A stretch of 45,349 bases of DNA from DATKZH01 sp964475955 (lineage in GTDB: Bacteria > Planctomycetota > Planctomycetia > Pirellulales > Thermoguttaceae), in the NCBI GenBank assembly GCA_964475955.1, contig CAYYZY010000048.1, positions 1-45,349 on the forward strand, written 5' to 3'. How positions within the stretch are numbered: the stretch's first letter is position 1; the number at the start of each line of letters is the position of its first letter. The translations under genes were made by a program, and so were the position numbers. Positions 38,008-45,278 of the stretch are shown here, in pieces. Under the pieces are notes generated by a model, which had not been told where the DNA came from, did not search any database, and saw only the letters and a list, made by a program, of their open reading frames with translations.

Positions 38008-38697
38008 CTACGGCTCGTCGACGAGCGCCTCGACGGCGCGGTCGACGTCTTCCGGTTTGACCGGGACGGCGATCGTGGCGTGCAGGGCGCCCCTCCGATC
38101 GTAGACCTGGTACTTGGGCAGCGCCAGGTCGGCCAGGCCGAACGCTTCGGCCGACTTGTCGGAGCCGCCGTACTTGCTGATGAAGTTCTCCGTGGTGGCC
38201 TCCTGGGCGCGGAGTTGGGCCAGGACGGCCGGCTTCTGCTCCGGGTCGTCCATGCTGAGCGTGAGCACCACCAGGCCCCGGTCGGCCAACTGGTTGGATA
38301 GCTCCACGGTGTGCGGGAGCAGTTCCAGGCAGCTTATGCACCAGGTGGCCCAGTAGTCGACCAGCACCACCTTGCCGCGGTGGCTTTCGCGGACCTCGGC
38401 GAACTCCTTTTCGTCGACGACGCGCACCGTGACGGCGTCGTCCGGGGACGGCGCGGCCGGCTCGGCCGGATCGTCGGGCTCGGCCGGATCGTCGGGCTCG
38501 CCGTCCTGCGGCGGGTCGAACTCCTCGGGCCCACTTCCCTCGATATCGGCCGAGGGCGCGGCCGGCGGCACCTGTTCCGGCACCGTCCGGTTCGACGGCG
38601 CCCGGGCCGACGGCGGAGATGGATCGGCACAGCCCGCGACGGCCAGTCCGAGCAAGCCGACCAGCAGCATCAGGCCCGGTCGAATGCGCGCAGTCAT
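38008..38697 (-). CDS. Thioredoxin-like lipoprotein (TlpA/ResA type)
   Basis: Envelope protein of 229 aa, with AAGGAGAT upstream of the ATG at 38697. The N-terminus is a lipoprotein signal, with the lipobox ending AVAGC (Cys23). A disordered acidic linker (about 25-85) with PAEPDDPAEPDDPAEP repeats leads to a thioredoxin fold with the active site WCISC in DYWATWCISCLELL. A cis-Pro segment (LALPKYQVYDRRG) and a closing VDRAVEALVDEP helix complete the fold. It would reduce or oxidise disulfides in exported proteins. Another secreted thioredoxin-fold gene lies 335 nt upstream. Confidence 0.9.
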   Translation of the reverse strand: MTARIRPGLMLLVGLLGLAVAGCADPSPPSARAPSNRTVPEQVPPAAPSADIEGSGPEEFDPPQDGEPDDPAEPDDPAEPAAPSPDDAVTVRVVDEKEFAEVRESHRGKVVLVDYWATWCISCLELLPHTVELSNQLADRGLVVLTLSMDDPEQKPAVLAQLRAQEATTENFISKYGGSDKSAEAFGLADLALPKYQVYDRRGALHATIAVPVKPEDVDRAVEALVDEP

Positions 38698-39032
38698 GGG
38701 ATGGATCTCCTTCTCGCGTCGAATCTCCCCCGGCGCGGACAGCGAAAGCCCCGCGCGGCGTTCCGCTTTCGCAACGGGTCCGAAGCAGCACGGAGGCCGT
38801 TCCCCCCAGCGCTTCGTCCCGAGCGCGCGCACGGTGCGAGCGCCTCGTTGTAGGACGGAATGGCATCCCGCCTTACTCGGCTGCGGCGGAGGGAGGCGTG
38901 GACGAAGGCCCCGGTCTTGGCGACCGGGCCCTTCGTCCAATGGGGCGTAGGGCCCCGCTTGGCGGTCCAACGGACGGGGCCACGGGAGCCTTCGTTGCAT
39001 GCCTGCTTCGTGAGGCGTGCGGGCCGTCGGCC
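38698..39032. other. 335-nt gap packed with palindromes
   Basis: It holds a GTAG-footed element at 38848-38874 (family E: GGACGGAATGG / CATCCCGCC, imperfect), a strong hairpin at 38900-38938 (GGACGAAGG / CCTTCGTCC, inner CCGGTC / GACCGG), a GTAG-footed hairpin at 38947-38981 (GGCCCCG / CGGGGCC), and the inverted element that overlaps the stop of the next gene. No coding frame is credible. Confidence 0.8.
38848..38981. repeat. Cluster of three palindromes, two with GTAG feet
   Basis: GTAG at 38848-38851 precedes a family E stem, and GTAG at 38947-38950 precedes GGCCCCG with its complement at 38975-38981. Between them is the unfooted 39-nt hairpin at 38900-38938. A possible transcription terminator for the redoxin gene on the minus strand, but none has a T run. 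Confidence 0.75.
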
Positions 39033-39036
39033 CTAC
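39022..39036. repeat. REP-like element overlapping a stop codon
   Basis: On the minus strand, GTAG is followed by GGCCGACGGCCC. The TAG of the GTAG foot (39033-39035) is the stop codon of the redoxin gene. Confidence 0.65.
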
Positions 39037-39638
39037 TCGTACTTGACGCTACAGCCGCGGGCCCTGGTTTCCGCTTTGTCGGGCTTCTCGCCTGCCAGCA
39101 GGACGTCGAGCGCCTCGCGGAGATACTTCTCCTCGACCTTCTTCGGATTGTTGTTGTCGTCGATTGCGCCGACGTAGGCGATCTTGCGGTCCCCGTCGAG
39201 CACGAAGACGTGCGGCGTCACCCGGGCCGCGTAATCGTGGCCCATCTTCTGCGTGGGGTCGTAGAGGTAGGGGAAGTTGAACTTCTTCTCCTTCGCCCTG
39301 ACCTTCATCATGTCGAGGCGGTCGGCCGGAAGATTGTTCACGTTGACGGCGATCACCTGGACGCCCTTCTTCTTGTAGTCCTTTTGCAGGGCGACCAGCC
39401 GATCTTCGTAGGCCTTGGCGACCGGGCAGTGGTTGCAGGTGAAAACCATCACGACCAGCTTGGCCTTTTTGTAGTCGGCCAGGCTGTGCTTCTCGTCGTC
39501 GACGCCGATGATCCCCGACCAATCGGGGGCCGGCTGGCCGATCTTCAGCTCGGCGGCCGGGGCCGCGTAGCCGCTACAGGCGGTCAAAAGCGCGGCGACC
39601 GCGACCGTCACCAGCGCCAGGTGCCATCTGCGAGCCAT
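39033..39638 (-). CDS. Exported thioredoxin-like redoxin (peroxiredoxin-like 1 type)
   Basis: Product of 201 aa, with GAGGAGGA upstream of the ATG at 39638. The signal sequence with LLTAC at about residue 20 may be a lipobox. The redoxin/AhpC-TSA-like fold (about 30-175) has the family's typical VFTCNHCPVAKAYEDRL, a CxxC that probably forms the redox centre, then VNVNNLPADRLDMM, PYLYDPTQKMGHDYAARVTP with the cis-Pro, and VFVLDGDRKIAYVGAIDD. Members with the CNHCP motif are common in planctomycetes; their substrate is unknown. The C-terminal GCSVKYE adds a further Cys. The stop is part of a repeat element. Confidence 0.88.
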   Translation of the reverse strand: MARRWHLALVTVAVAALLTACSGYAAPAAELKIGQPAPDWSGIIGVDDEKHSLADYKKAKLVVMVFTCNHCPVAKAYEDRLVALQKDYKKKGVQVIAVNVNNLPADRLDMMKVRAKEKKFNFPYLYDPTQKMGHDYAARVTPHVFVLDGDRKIAYVGAIDDNNNPKKVEEKYLREALDVLLAGEKPDKAETRARGCSVKYE

Positions 39639-40019
39639 GGGCAGTCCTCCTCGTGAAATGGGGTGTTCTCGACCAAATACGGCAGTCCGAAGTACGAAAC
39701 GATCCGCGCGGCCGCCGGCCCCTGCGGCGTCGGGCGGCACAGTGCGCCCCCCGAAGGAACGCCCGCCGGTCGGGCCGAGCCGTCGAAGCCCTGCGCGGGT
39801 TGCTGAATGATTGACTGTGGATGCGGTCCGGGCAAGGGGGTGAGGGAGATTGTGAGGGCGTGCACCGCGTTCCGCCTGGGGCCGTGCGGACGGCCGCCAC
39901 CGGGATGTGCCGGCAAACCGGTGGGCGCTTTGGGGTTGGGGCTGAAGGAGTTCGGACGGGGAACTCTTCTGGGGCACCGCGCGTCCAACCGAGAGCTGGG
40001 TAGCATGGGGACGGACATC

Positions 40020-40047
40020 TTGCGATACTGAGAATTGGGAATAGAAT
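40020..40047 (+). promoter_or_regulatory. Predicted sigma70-type promoter of the Met-rich protein gene
   Basis: TTGCGA (40020-40025) and TAGAAT (40042-40047) are separated by 16 nt. The region has a GC drop around the -10 box. Confidence 0.55.
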
Positions 40048-40052
40048 GCTTG

Positions 40053-40066
40053 GACAGGGCCCTGTC
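40053..40066. promoter_or_regulatory. Possible operator: 14-nt perfect palindrome at the predicted +1
   Basis: GACAGGGCCCTGTC begins about 6 nt after the -10 box, so it would cover the transcription start. It has no loop, which suits a dimeric regulator better than a hairpin; CTTTTTC 4 nt later also allows an attenuator reading. Confidence 0.45.
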
Positions 40067-40090
40067 AGCTTTTTCTCAGGAGGCAGTCCG

Positions 40091-42715
40091 GTGAACAGAA
40101 TCGCAAGCAGCCAAAATCCGCAGGGCACGACCCGCGCCGGGCGCCGGTCGGCTCCTTTCTGGCAGCAGGAGTGGCTCGGCCGGGGTTCCCTGGTTTGGCC
40201 CTGGCTGGTGGTCCTCGTCGTTGCCGTGGCCTTGGTCGGCGGCGGCTGCGGAGGCGGCGGAGGCGGCGACGAGGGAGAGGGAGAGACCGCGGAAGCGCCC
40301 GGCGAAGACCCCTCTATGGAGGGATATGGCGGGGCGGCCGAGACACCGGGCGCGGCACCGAAGCCGGCTCCCAAGCCCAAGGCGAAATCCGAAGCCGAGG
40401 AAGCGAAGGGCGAACTGCCGGAGGAGGTGGCCGAATGGGAAAAGGACCACTACTACCAGGCGAGGAAGGAAGGCGACGAACGCCTTCTGGAGGCCGTCGC
40501 CTATCTGGGGGAACACTTCGCCGGTGAGCCGGAAGCCGACGCGGCCGCCCAGTTGTTGACCAACCTCCTCAAGAAGTCCGACGAACCGCCCCCTAAACCG
40601 AAACCGAAGCCGCGCGGGAGTGGGTCCGGGTCGATGGAAATGGGCCCCGGCATGGATCCGGCGATGGGGATGGATCCAGCGATGAGCATGGAAGAAGAGG
40701 GATACGCGGGGGCCATGGGGCCCACGCCGGAAGAAGACATGTACTCAAGCGTGGGGGGCATGCCCGGCCAACGGCGTCAACCCACGGGCCCCGGCGTCGA
40801 GTTGATCGAGGCGATCGTGGCCGCCTTGGGCGTCAATGACAGCGCGACGGCCCAAGGGACGCTGCAAGAGGTCGTCGCCGGCGAATTCGAGACCGACAAC
40901 AACCGGGCCGCCACGCTGGCCGCGTTGGACACCATGGCCTTTCACCTCTGCCCCACGTACGAGGAGGTCTTCCTCAACTGCCTCACGCATCCCGAGAAAT
41001 GGCGCGAACTGGGCAAGAAGGGGCAAACGGGGCGGCCGGGCGGCCCGGGAAGCGAGATGTACATGGAAGAGGGTTCGTCCATGGAGATGGGCGGCATGGA
41101 CATGTACGGAGGCGGGGCCCGGGCGCAGGCCAAGGCCGAGCCCCTGACCGCCGAGGAATTGCAGAAGCAAGCGTTCGAGGCGATCGGGCCTCGAGCGTCG
41201 CAGGATTTTCGGGCGAAGATCGCGCGGCACGTGGCCGATCCAAAGAGCCCCCGAGAGGACTTGGCCCTGTTCATGCCGTACCTCCAGGAAGACCACCCCC
41301 ACAACATCGAGGCCCAGACGATCCTCTACTTCGCCTCCGACCTGGGCGAACAGGTCAAGGAAAGGATTGAGGACTATTTCTTGGCCTACAGTTCCGACGC
41401 GATGGCCGGCGTGCTCGGCATCCCCGAGGAGGAGCGGGCCGAGATGGCCGAACGGCGGAAGCGCCGGCGCGAGCGGCGGCCCGGCTACGGAGCGCCGGGG
41501 ATGGAGGGGTCGTCGGAGATGGCGATGGATCCGGGCTACATGGAGGAAATGCAGGAGATGGAGGGGCCCGACTCCGGTTCGATGGAAGAGATGATGGGGC
41601 CGGGGATGCCCGGTATGGGCGCGCAACCCGGCATGGGTGCCGGTTCGGGGCGGCCGCCGCGATACGATGCCGACCGTCCCTCGCGGTACGACACCGGAGC
41701 CGCGCAGGGCCCGCAGGCGGCCGAATCGGAGCCCGTCGAAGACCCGATGGACGATCCCGACCTGCCCTATCGGCTGGCCACGCATCTGTGGGGCGCCGAC
41801 ATGGCCAAATTGGTGCAGGCTCGCCTGGGGCGCGTGAGTTCGTTGGAGAAGGAGGCCCCGTTCGTGCTCCTGGCCAGCACGCTCCCGCTGGATTCCACCC
41901 GGACCGCGCTTCAGGAAACGCTGCGGCGCAATTGGGACGACGGGCCGCGCCCGCTGGAGACGGCGGGTCTGTTCGACCAGGTGATCAGCGACCCGGGCTT
42001 CCTGGTGCTGGTCAAATCGCTCAAGCGCGAGCCGCCCGAGGAAGACAAGCCCGACATCCCCTCGCTCAGCGACCTGCGCCGCAGGCGCCGCGGTGGCGGA
42101 CAGGCTGGGGGGGCCCGCCCGGCGGAGGCCGGCCCCGGCAGCGGAGAATATACCGAGCCGGGAAGCGAGATGATGGGGCCCGGCGGAGGACCGGGCCGCG
42201 CCCAGGGTCAGCCCAAAACGCCCGGCCGGGCGTGGATGGACACCTCGGAGGAGTTGCTCCGCGCCGTGTGCGAGCGGCTCCTGGCCGCGGGGCAGGCCGG
42301 CGGCGCCGGCGGGACGGCCGAGGGACTGCCTTTCGAGCTGCGCGACGACGCGCTGGTGACCGCCGGGCTCCAGCTCGATTGGCCCCAAAACGCGCCCGAG
42401 AAACTCGCCGGCCTGTCGTTGGGTGAGTTGAAGTGTCACTACCTGCGGGCGGAGTGCCAGGGCCGGGTGAGCACGCTGAAGTCGTACTTCCGTCGGAAGC
42501 TTCCGTCGGCGGAGATTTACCCCACGGCGAACGGGGCATGGATCGACGAGGTGAAGCCGGTCGCCGAGACCGATCGGAAGCAGTCGGTCGACGTGCTGCT
42601 CACGGCGACGGTTCCGGCGGGCGAGGAGTTCGACGAGAAGGCGGAGGTGCCCGTCACGATCGACGTGCTCGTGCTCGAGATCAAGGACCCGGCGCCCGCG
42701 CCCGAGGAAGAGTGA
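40091..42715 (+). CDS. Membrane-anchored protein with Met-rich low-complexity segments
   Basis: Unrecognised protein of 874 aa. I chose the GTG at 40091 because AGGAGG lies 7 nt upstream; the ATG at 40046 lies inside the promoter and has no such site. The N-terminus is basic and cytoplasmic, with a membrane segment at about 34-53 ending in GGGCGGGGGG; the Cys is not in a good lipobox. Acidic/Pro-rich linkers follow. Folded-looking helical parts lie near 230-300 (VELIEAIVAALGVNDSATAQ), 350-435, 560-640 (LATHLWGADMAKLVQARLG) and 720-870. Met-rich stretches separate them: MGPGMDPAMGMDPAMSM (about 184-200), SMEMGGMDMYGG (about 333-344), MEEMMGPGMPGMG (about 500-512). Met-rich segments can bind Cu(I) in other proteins, but no such role is shown. 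It lies alone, convergent with the response regulator. Confidence 0.78.
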   Translation: MNRIASSQNPQGTTRAGRRSAPFWQQEWLGRGSLVWPWLVVLVVAVALVGGGCGGGGGGDEGEGETAEAPGEDPSMEGYGGAAETPGAAPKPAPKPKAKSEAEEAKGELPEEVAEWEKDHYYQARKEGDERLLEAVAYLGEHFAGEPEADAAAQLLTNLLKKSDEPPPKPKPKPRGSGSGSMEMGPGMDPAMGMDPAMSMEEEGYAGAMGPTPEEDMYSSVGGMPGQRRQPTGPGVELIEAIVAALGVNDSATAQGTLQEVVAGEFETDNNRAATLAALDTMAFHLCPTYEEVFLNCLTHPEKWRELGKKGQTGRPGGPGSEMYMEEGSSMEMGGMDMYGGGARAQAKAEPLTAEELQKQAFEAIGPRASQDFRAKIARHVADPKSPREDLALFMPYLQEDHPHNIEAQTILYFASDLGEQVKERIEDYFLAYSSDAMAGVLGIPEEERAEMAERRKRRRERRPGYGAPGMEGSSEMAMDPGYMEEMQEMEGPDSGSMEEMMGPGMPGMGAQPGMGAGSGRPPRYDADRPSRYDTGAAQGPQAAESEPVEDPMDDPDLPYRLATHLWGADMAKLVQARLGRVSSLEKEAPFVLLASTLPLDSTRTALQETLRRNWDDGPRPLETAGLFDQVISDPGFLVLVKSLKREPPEEDKPDIPSLSDLRRRRRGGGQAGGARPAEAGPGSGEYTEPGSEMMGPGGGPGRAQGQPKTPGRAWMDTSEELLRAVCERLLAAGQAGGAGGTAEGLPFELRDDALVTAGLQLDWPQNAPEKLAGLSLGELKCHYLRAECQGRVSTLKSYFRRKLPSAEIYPTANGAWIDEVKPVAETDRKQSVDVLLTATVPAGEEFDEKAEVPVTIDVLVLEIKDPAPAPEEE

Positions 42716-42730
42716 CCGCACGCGAGGAGG

Positions 42731-42764
42731 GGGCCCGTGTGGGGTGCTTCACCCCTGCGGGCCC
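42731..42764. terminator. Nested hairpin between convergent genes
   Basis: GGGCCCG (42731-42737) pairs with CGGGCCC (42758-42764), enclosing GGGGT / ACCCC with a short loop. It overlaps the last codons of the response regulator and could stop transcription from both sides, although the T run after it is weak. Confidence 0.6.
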
Positions 42765-43195
42765 GTTTCGTCCTCCATGCCGTCGATGTAGCGGCGGAGC
42801 CGTTCCAGCTCATCGGACACGTGGCGCAAGCGGAGCATGTTGGCCACGCGCTTGCCGAGTTCCAGCTTGTTGACCGGCTTGCTGAGGAAGTCGTCGCACC
42901 CGGCGGCCACCGCGCGCTCGATGTCGCCCGGCTCGTTCAGCGCGGTGACCATGAGGATCATGATCTCGCGGGTGGCCGCGTCTTCCTTGATCTGCTTGCA
43001 GACCTCGAAGCCGCTGAGCTTGGGCATCATGATGTCGAGCAGGATCAGGTCGGGCTGGAAGCTGGCCACTTTCTCCAGCGTGTCGCGCCCGTCGACGGCG
43101 ATGGCCGTCTGGCAATCGAAATCGCTCAGATAGGCTTCCAGCAGCTCCACGTTGGTCGGGTTGTCGTCGGCGATCAGGATCCGGTTGGGTGGCAT
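42749..43195 (-). CDS. Stand-alone response regulator (REC domain only)
   Basis: CheY-like receiver of 148 aa, with GAAGGACG before the ATG. Conserved residues are all present: Asp10 and Asp11 for Mg2+, Asp54 as phosphoacceptor (LILLDIMMP), Thr84 and Lys106 (SKPVNK). The C-terminal ~25 residues form a charged helix (ISDELERLRRY-like) rather than a DNA-binding or enzymatic output domain. The partner histidine kinase is not in the window. The style (ILIADDNPTNVELLE, KLSGFEVCKQIKED) is that of DivK/PleD-type receivers. Confidence 0.93.
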   Translation of the reverse strand: MPPNRILIADDNPTNVELLEAYLSDFDCQTAIAVDGRDTLEKVASFQPDLILLDIMMPKLSGFEVCKQIKEDAATREIMILMVTALNEPGDIERAVAAGCDDFLSKPVNKLELGKRVANMLRLRHVSDELERLRRYIDGMEDETGPQG

Positions 43196-43240
43196 GGCGT
43201 CGTCCTTCGGCTACCGTCGGCTCCTCCGGGCAGAGCGTCG

Positions 43241-43269
43241 ATTATAGGATTTCGCGCGCCCCGGGCCAA
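43241..43269 (-). promoter_or_regulatory. Predicted sigma70-type promoter of the response regulator gene
   Basis: On the minus strand, TTGGCC (43264-43269) and a perfect TATAAT (43241-43246) are 17 nt apart, with the ATG about 45 nt downstream. Confidence 0.7.
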
Positions 43270-43296
43270 GGGACCCGGCGGTTTCCACGCAAGCGG

Positions 43297-44031
43297 TCAG
43301 AAGCGGGGCCCGAAGAGCATGGCCGCCAGGTTGTACAGCCCGTGGACGACCATCGCGACGACGAACCAGGGCAGCGCCGCGCCCAACTCGGCGGGGCCCC
43401 CTTCGCGGACGTGCTTCTTCCACGCCTGCACGAGCCCCAGCGAGGCGACCGCCGCGCAGAAGACGTGCAGCGCCGTGCAGACGGTCCACCGGTAGGCGGC
43501 CAGCCGGGCGAGTTCGTGCGGGCTGAGGCCGGCGGCGAACCGGCCGGCGTAGACGAGGTTCTCGACGGCCGCGAACACGAATCCGGAGACCACCGCGGCG
43601 AAAAGGAACTGCCAGGCGGCGAAGACGCGATACGGTTGCTTCTCCAGCACGAACGTCATGCCCGACTGCTTGAGAAGCTCCTCGATCACCGGGGCGAACA
43701 CGATGGAGTAGATGGCCGGTCCGGCGCCCTGCTGGCCGGAGACGAGGGCCCCGATCACCGCGAAGGGGCCGCCGAGCAGGGCCGCCAGCAGGGTGACGCC
43801 GAGGTTGCCCGGCAGCGTGCACTCGCTCCGCTTCCGGGCGAGCCAACGGTTCCATTCGGCCGGATCGCGGCGCTCGGGCAGGGCCGGCTCGCTGGCCACC
43901 GAATCGCGCAGGGCTTCCAGGTCGCCGGGGCGACTGCCGGGCGGGGCGGCGCGGGATTCGGCCGGGTCGGCCTTGCCTGGGCCGCCGGAGAGCGCCGGCT
44001 CGTGTTCGACGGAGAAGTATTTGGCCTTCAT
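43297..44031 (-). CDS. PrsW-family membrane protease-like protein
   Basis: Integral membrane protein of 244 aa. A hydrophilic, disordered N-terminus (about 1-70) leads to about five or six membrane segments. The family's putative metal ligands are present: Glu117/Glu118 (APVIEELLK), Glu157 (AAVENLVY), His189 and His230 in the last helix. PrsW in Bacillus cleaves the anti-sigma factor RsiW; here no sigma/anti-sigma pair is nearby, so the target is unknown. It lies 83 nt downstream of a membrane-anchored YbjQ-like gene in the same orientation, which may form an operon with it. The ribosome-binding site is weak. Confidence 0.85.
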   Translation of the reverse strand: MKAKYFSVEHEPALSGGPGKADPAESRAAPPGSRPGDLEALRDSVASEPALPERRDPAEWNRWLARKRSECTLPGNLGVTLLAALLGGPFAVIGALVSGQQGAGPAIYSIVFAPVIEELLKQSGMTFVLEKQPYRVFAAWQFLFAAVVSGFVFAAVENLVYAGRFAAGLSPHELARLAAYRWTVCTALHVFCAAVASLGLVQAWKKHVREGGPAELGAALPWFVVAMVVHGLYNLAAMLFGPRF

Positions 44032-44114
44032 CGTCTACCCCGAGCGGGGGCGCGCCTCGGCCGGGAGACGGCGGGGCGCGGATTCGGCGAGCCTTGGGGG
44101 CGAAGTGCGGGGCG

Positions 44115-44588
44115 TCAGGCGCCGGCCACCTTCATGGCGGTTCCGTAGGCCATCACCTCGACGCCGCCCGACTTGCCCTCCTGCTTCCCTTGGATGGTGC
44201 TCGTTTCCACGCGCACGTTCCAGACGACGTTGGCCCCGAACTGCTGGGCCTGCCAGAGCATGCGGACGAGCGCTTCGCGCCGGGCGCGTTCGACCAGGGT
44301 CTCGTAGCCGCGCACGCGCCCGCCGAACAGGTTGCGCAGCCCGGCCGTGAAGACCTTGAACTTGTCGGTGGCGATCACGGCCTGGCCGACGACCAGGCTG
44401 GCCTCGTCGACGCGCCAGTTGGGGGGGACGTGTTTCATGTCGGACATCAGGATTCCCGCCAGCCGCTGCTCCCATTGGGCAAGCCGGCGGAAATGGGCCT
44501 TTTCGACCGTGCTGCCGATCAGGTAGGCCAACGCCAGGAAGCCTACGCCGCCGACCAGCCAGATCGCAAGAACAAGGGCGTCGTCCAT
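44115..44588 (-). CDS. Membrane-anchored YbjQ-family protein
   Basis: Product of 157 aa, with GAGGT upstream of the ATG. An N-terminal membrane segment (about 4-25) is followed by a short coiled region and a YbjQ/DUF74 domain (about 60-155) with VVGQAVIATDKFKVFTAGLR, LFGGRVRGYETLVERARREA, FGANVVWNVRVETS, and EVMAYGTAMKV. Soluble YbjQ proteins are about 105 residues long and lack an anchor. The family forms pentameric rings and has an unclear role (heavy-metal binding has been suggested). It is 71 nt downstream of a second, soluble YbjQ-like gene and upstream of PrsW. Confidence 0.85.
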   Translation of the reverse strand: MDDALVLAIWLVGGVGFLALAYLIGSTVEKAHFRRLAQWEQRLAGILMSDMKHVPPNWRVDEASLVVGQAVIATDKFKVFTAGLRNLFGGRVRGYETLVERARREALVRMLWQAQQFGANVVWNVRVETSTIQGKQEGKSGGVEVMAYGTAMKVAGA

Positions 44589-44659
44589 CGAGACCTCGAC
44601 ATGCAGGAACTCGTTGCCGCGCCCGGCAGGCGCCCGGCGCGGTTCATCCCCGACGTGCT

Positions 44660-44995
44660 TCACGCGCCGGCCGCCGGCTGGTCGACCAGCACCACGGCCG
44701 TCCCGTAACAATACAGCTCGGCCGCCCCGGCCGTGATCGAGCTGGTGGCGAACCGGACGTTGACCACGGCGTTGGCGCCCAACTGCTCCGCCTGGGCGAG
44801 CATTCGGGAGAGCGCTTCGCGCCGGCTGTCGACCAGAAGCTCCGTGTAGCCCTTCAACTCGCCGCCGAACATGTTCTTGAAGCTGGCGGCGATGTCGCGC
44901 CCCACGTGCTTCGCCCGAACCGTGTTCCCCTGGACCAGTCCCTTGACCTCCCGGATCGACTTGCCGGGCACAAACTCGGTGTTCACGACGATCAC
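44660..44995 (-). CDS. YbjQ-family protein (DUF74)
   Basis: Product of 111 aa from the GTG at 44995, preceded by AAGGAGAAA; this start gives the normal family N-terminus VIVVNTEFVPGKSIREVKGL. Domain signatures are GLVQGNTVRAKHVGRDI, MFGGELKGYTELLVDSRREA, LGANAVVNVRFATSSI and AELYCYGTAVVL. The upstream frame to 45103 crosses the promoter and is not coding. It likely opens an operon with the anchored paralogue and the PrsW-like gene. Confidence 0.93.
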   Translation of the reverse strand: MIVVNTEFVPGKSIREVKGLVQGNTVRAKHVGRDIAASFKNMFGGELKGYTELLVDSRREALSRMLAQAEQLGANAVVNVRFATSSITAGAAELYCYGTAVVLVDQPAAGA

Positions 44996-45044
44996 GAACG
45001 TTTCTCCTTCCGACGGGCGGGACGCAGTTGAGAAGATACGCCGT

Positions 45045-45073
45045 TTCATAGCGTCCGGCGCGGCGGTTGTCAA
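45045..45073 (-). promoter_or_regulatory. Predicted sigma70-type promoter of the ybjQ pair
   Basis: On the minus strand, a consensus TTGACA (45068-45073) and TATGAA (45045-45050) are separated by 17 nt, leaving a leader of about 45 nt to the GTG start. Confidence 0.72.
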
Positions 45074-45225
45074 TTGGCGCCAAGTGCTTGCGCGGAAGTA
45101 CACTGCAATTCGGGGGTGGCCCGGGCCGGCTCTTCGCGACCTAAGGACACGCGCGCCGTCCGGGGGCCCAGCGCGGCTTTACAGTTGCAGCCAGTAAGAC
45201 GCAGTGGCATTGCGCGACCAAGGAA

Positions 45226-45248
45226 GACGGAATGACATTCCGTCCTAC
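45226..45248. repeat. Single REP-like element (family E)
   Basis: On the minus strand: GTAG foot, stem GACGGAAT / ATTCCGTC with loop GTC. The same foot and left stem are seen at 38848-38874. Confidence 0.85.
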
Positions 45249-45278
45249 AGACCTGTGCGCATCCTGCGAACGAAGACG

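Larger units (their letters stand above)
39639..40090. other. 452-nt divergent intergenic region
   Basis: Upstream of both the redoxin gene (minus) and the Met-rich protein gene (plus). I see a promoter at 40020-40047, a 14-nt perfect palindrome at 40053-40066 and the ribosome-binding site AGGAGG at 40078-40083. Nothing recognisable lies between 39660 and 40010, which has no palindromic repeats. Confidence 0.6.

Noticed and set aside
40745..42721. 658-codon minus-strand open frame over the Met-rich protein gene
   Set aside because: Shadow frame without a ribosome-binding site or recognisable domain; it also crosses the nested hairpin at 42731.
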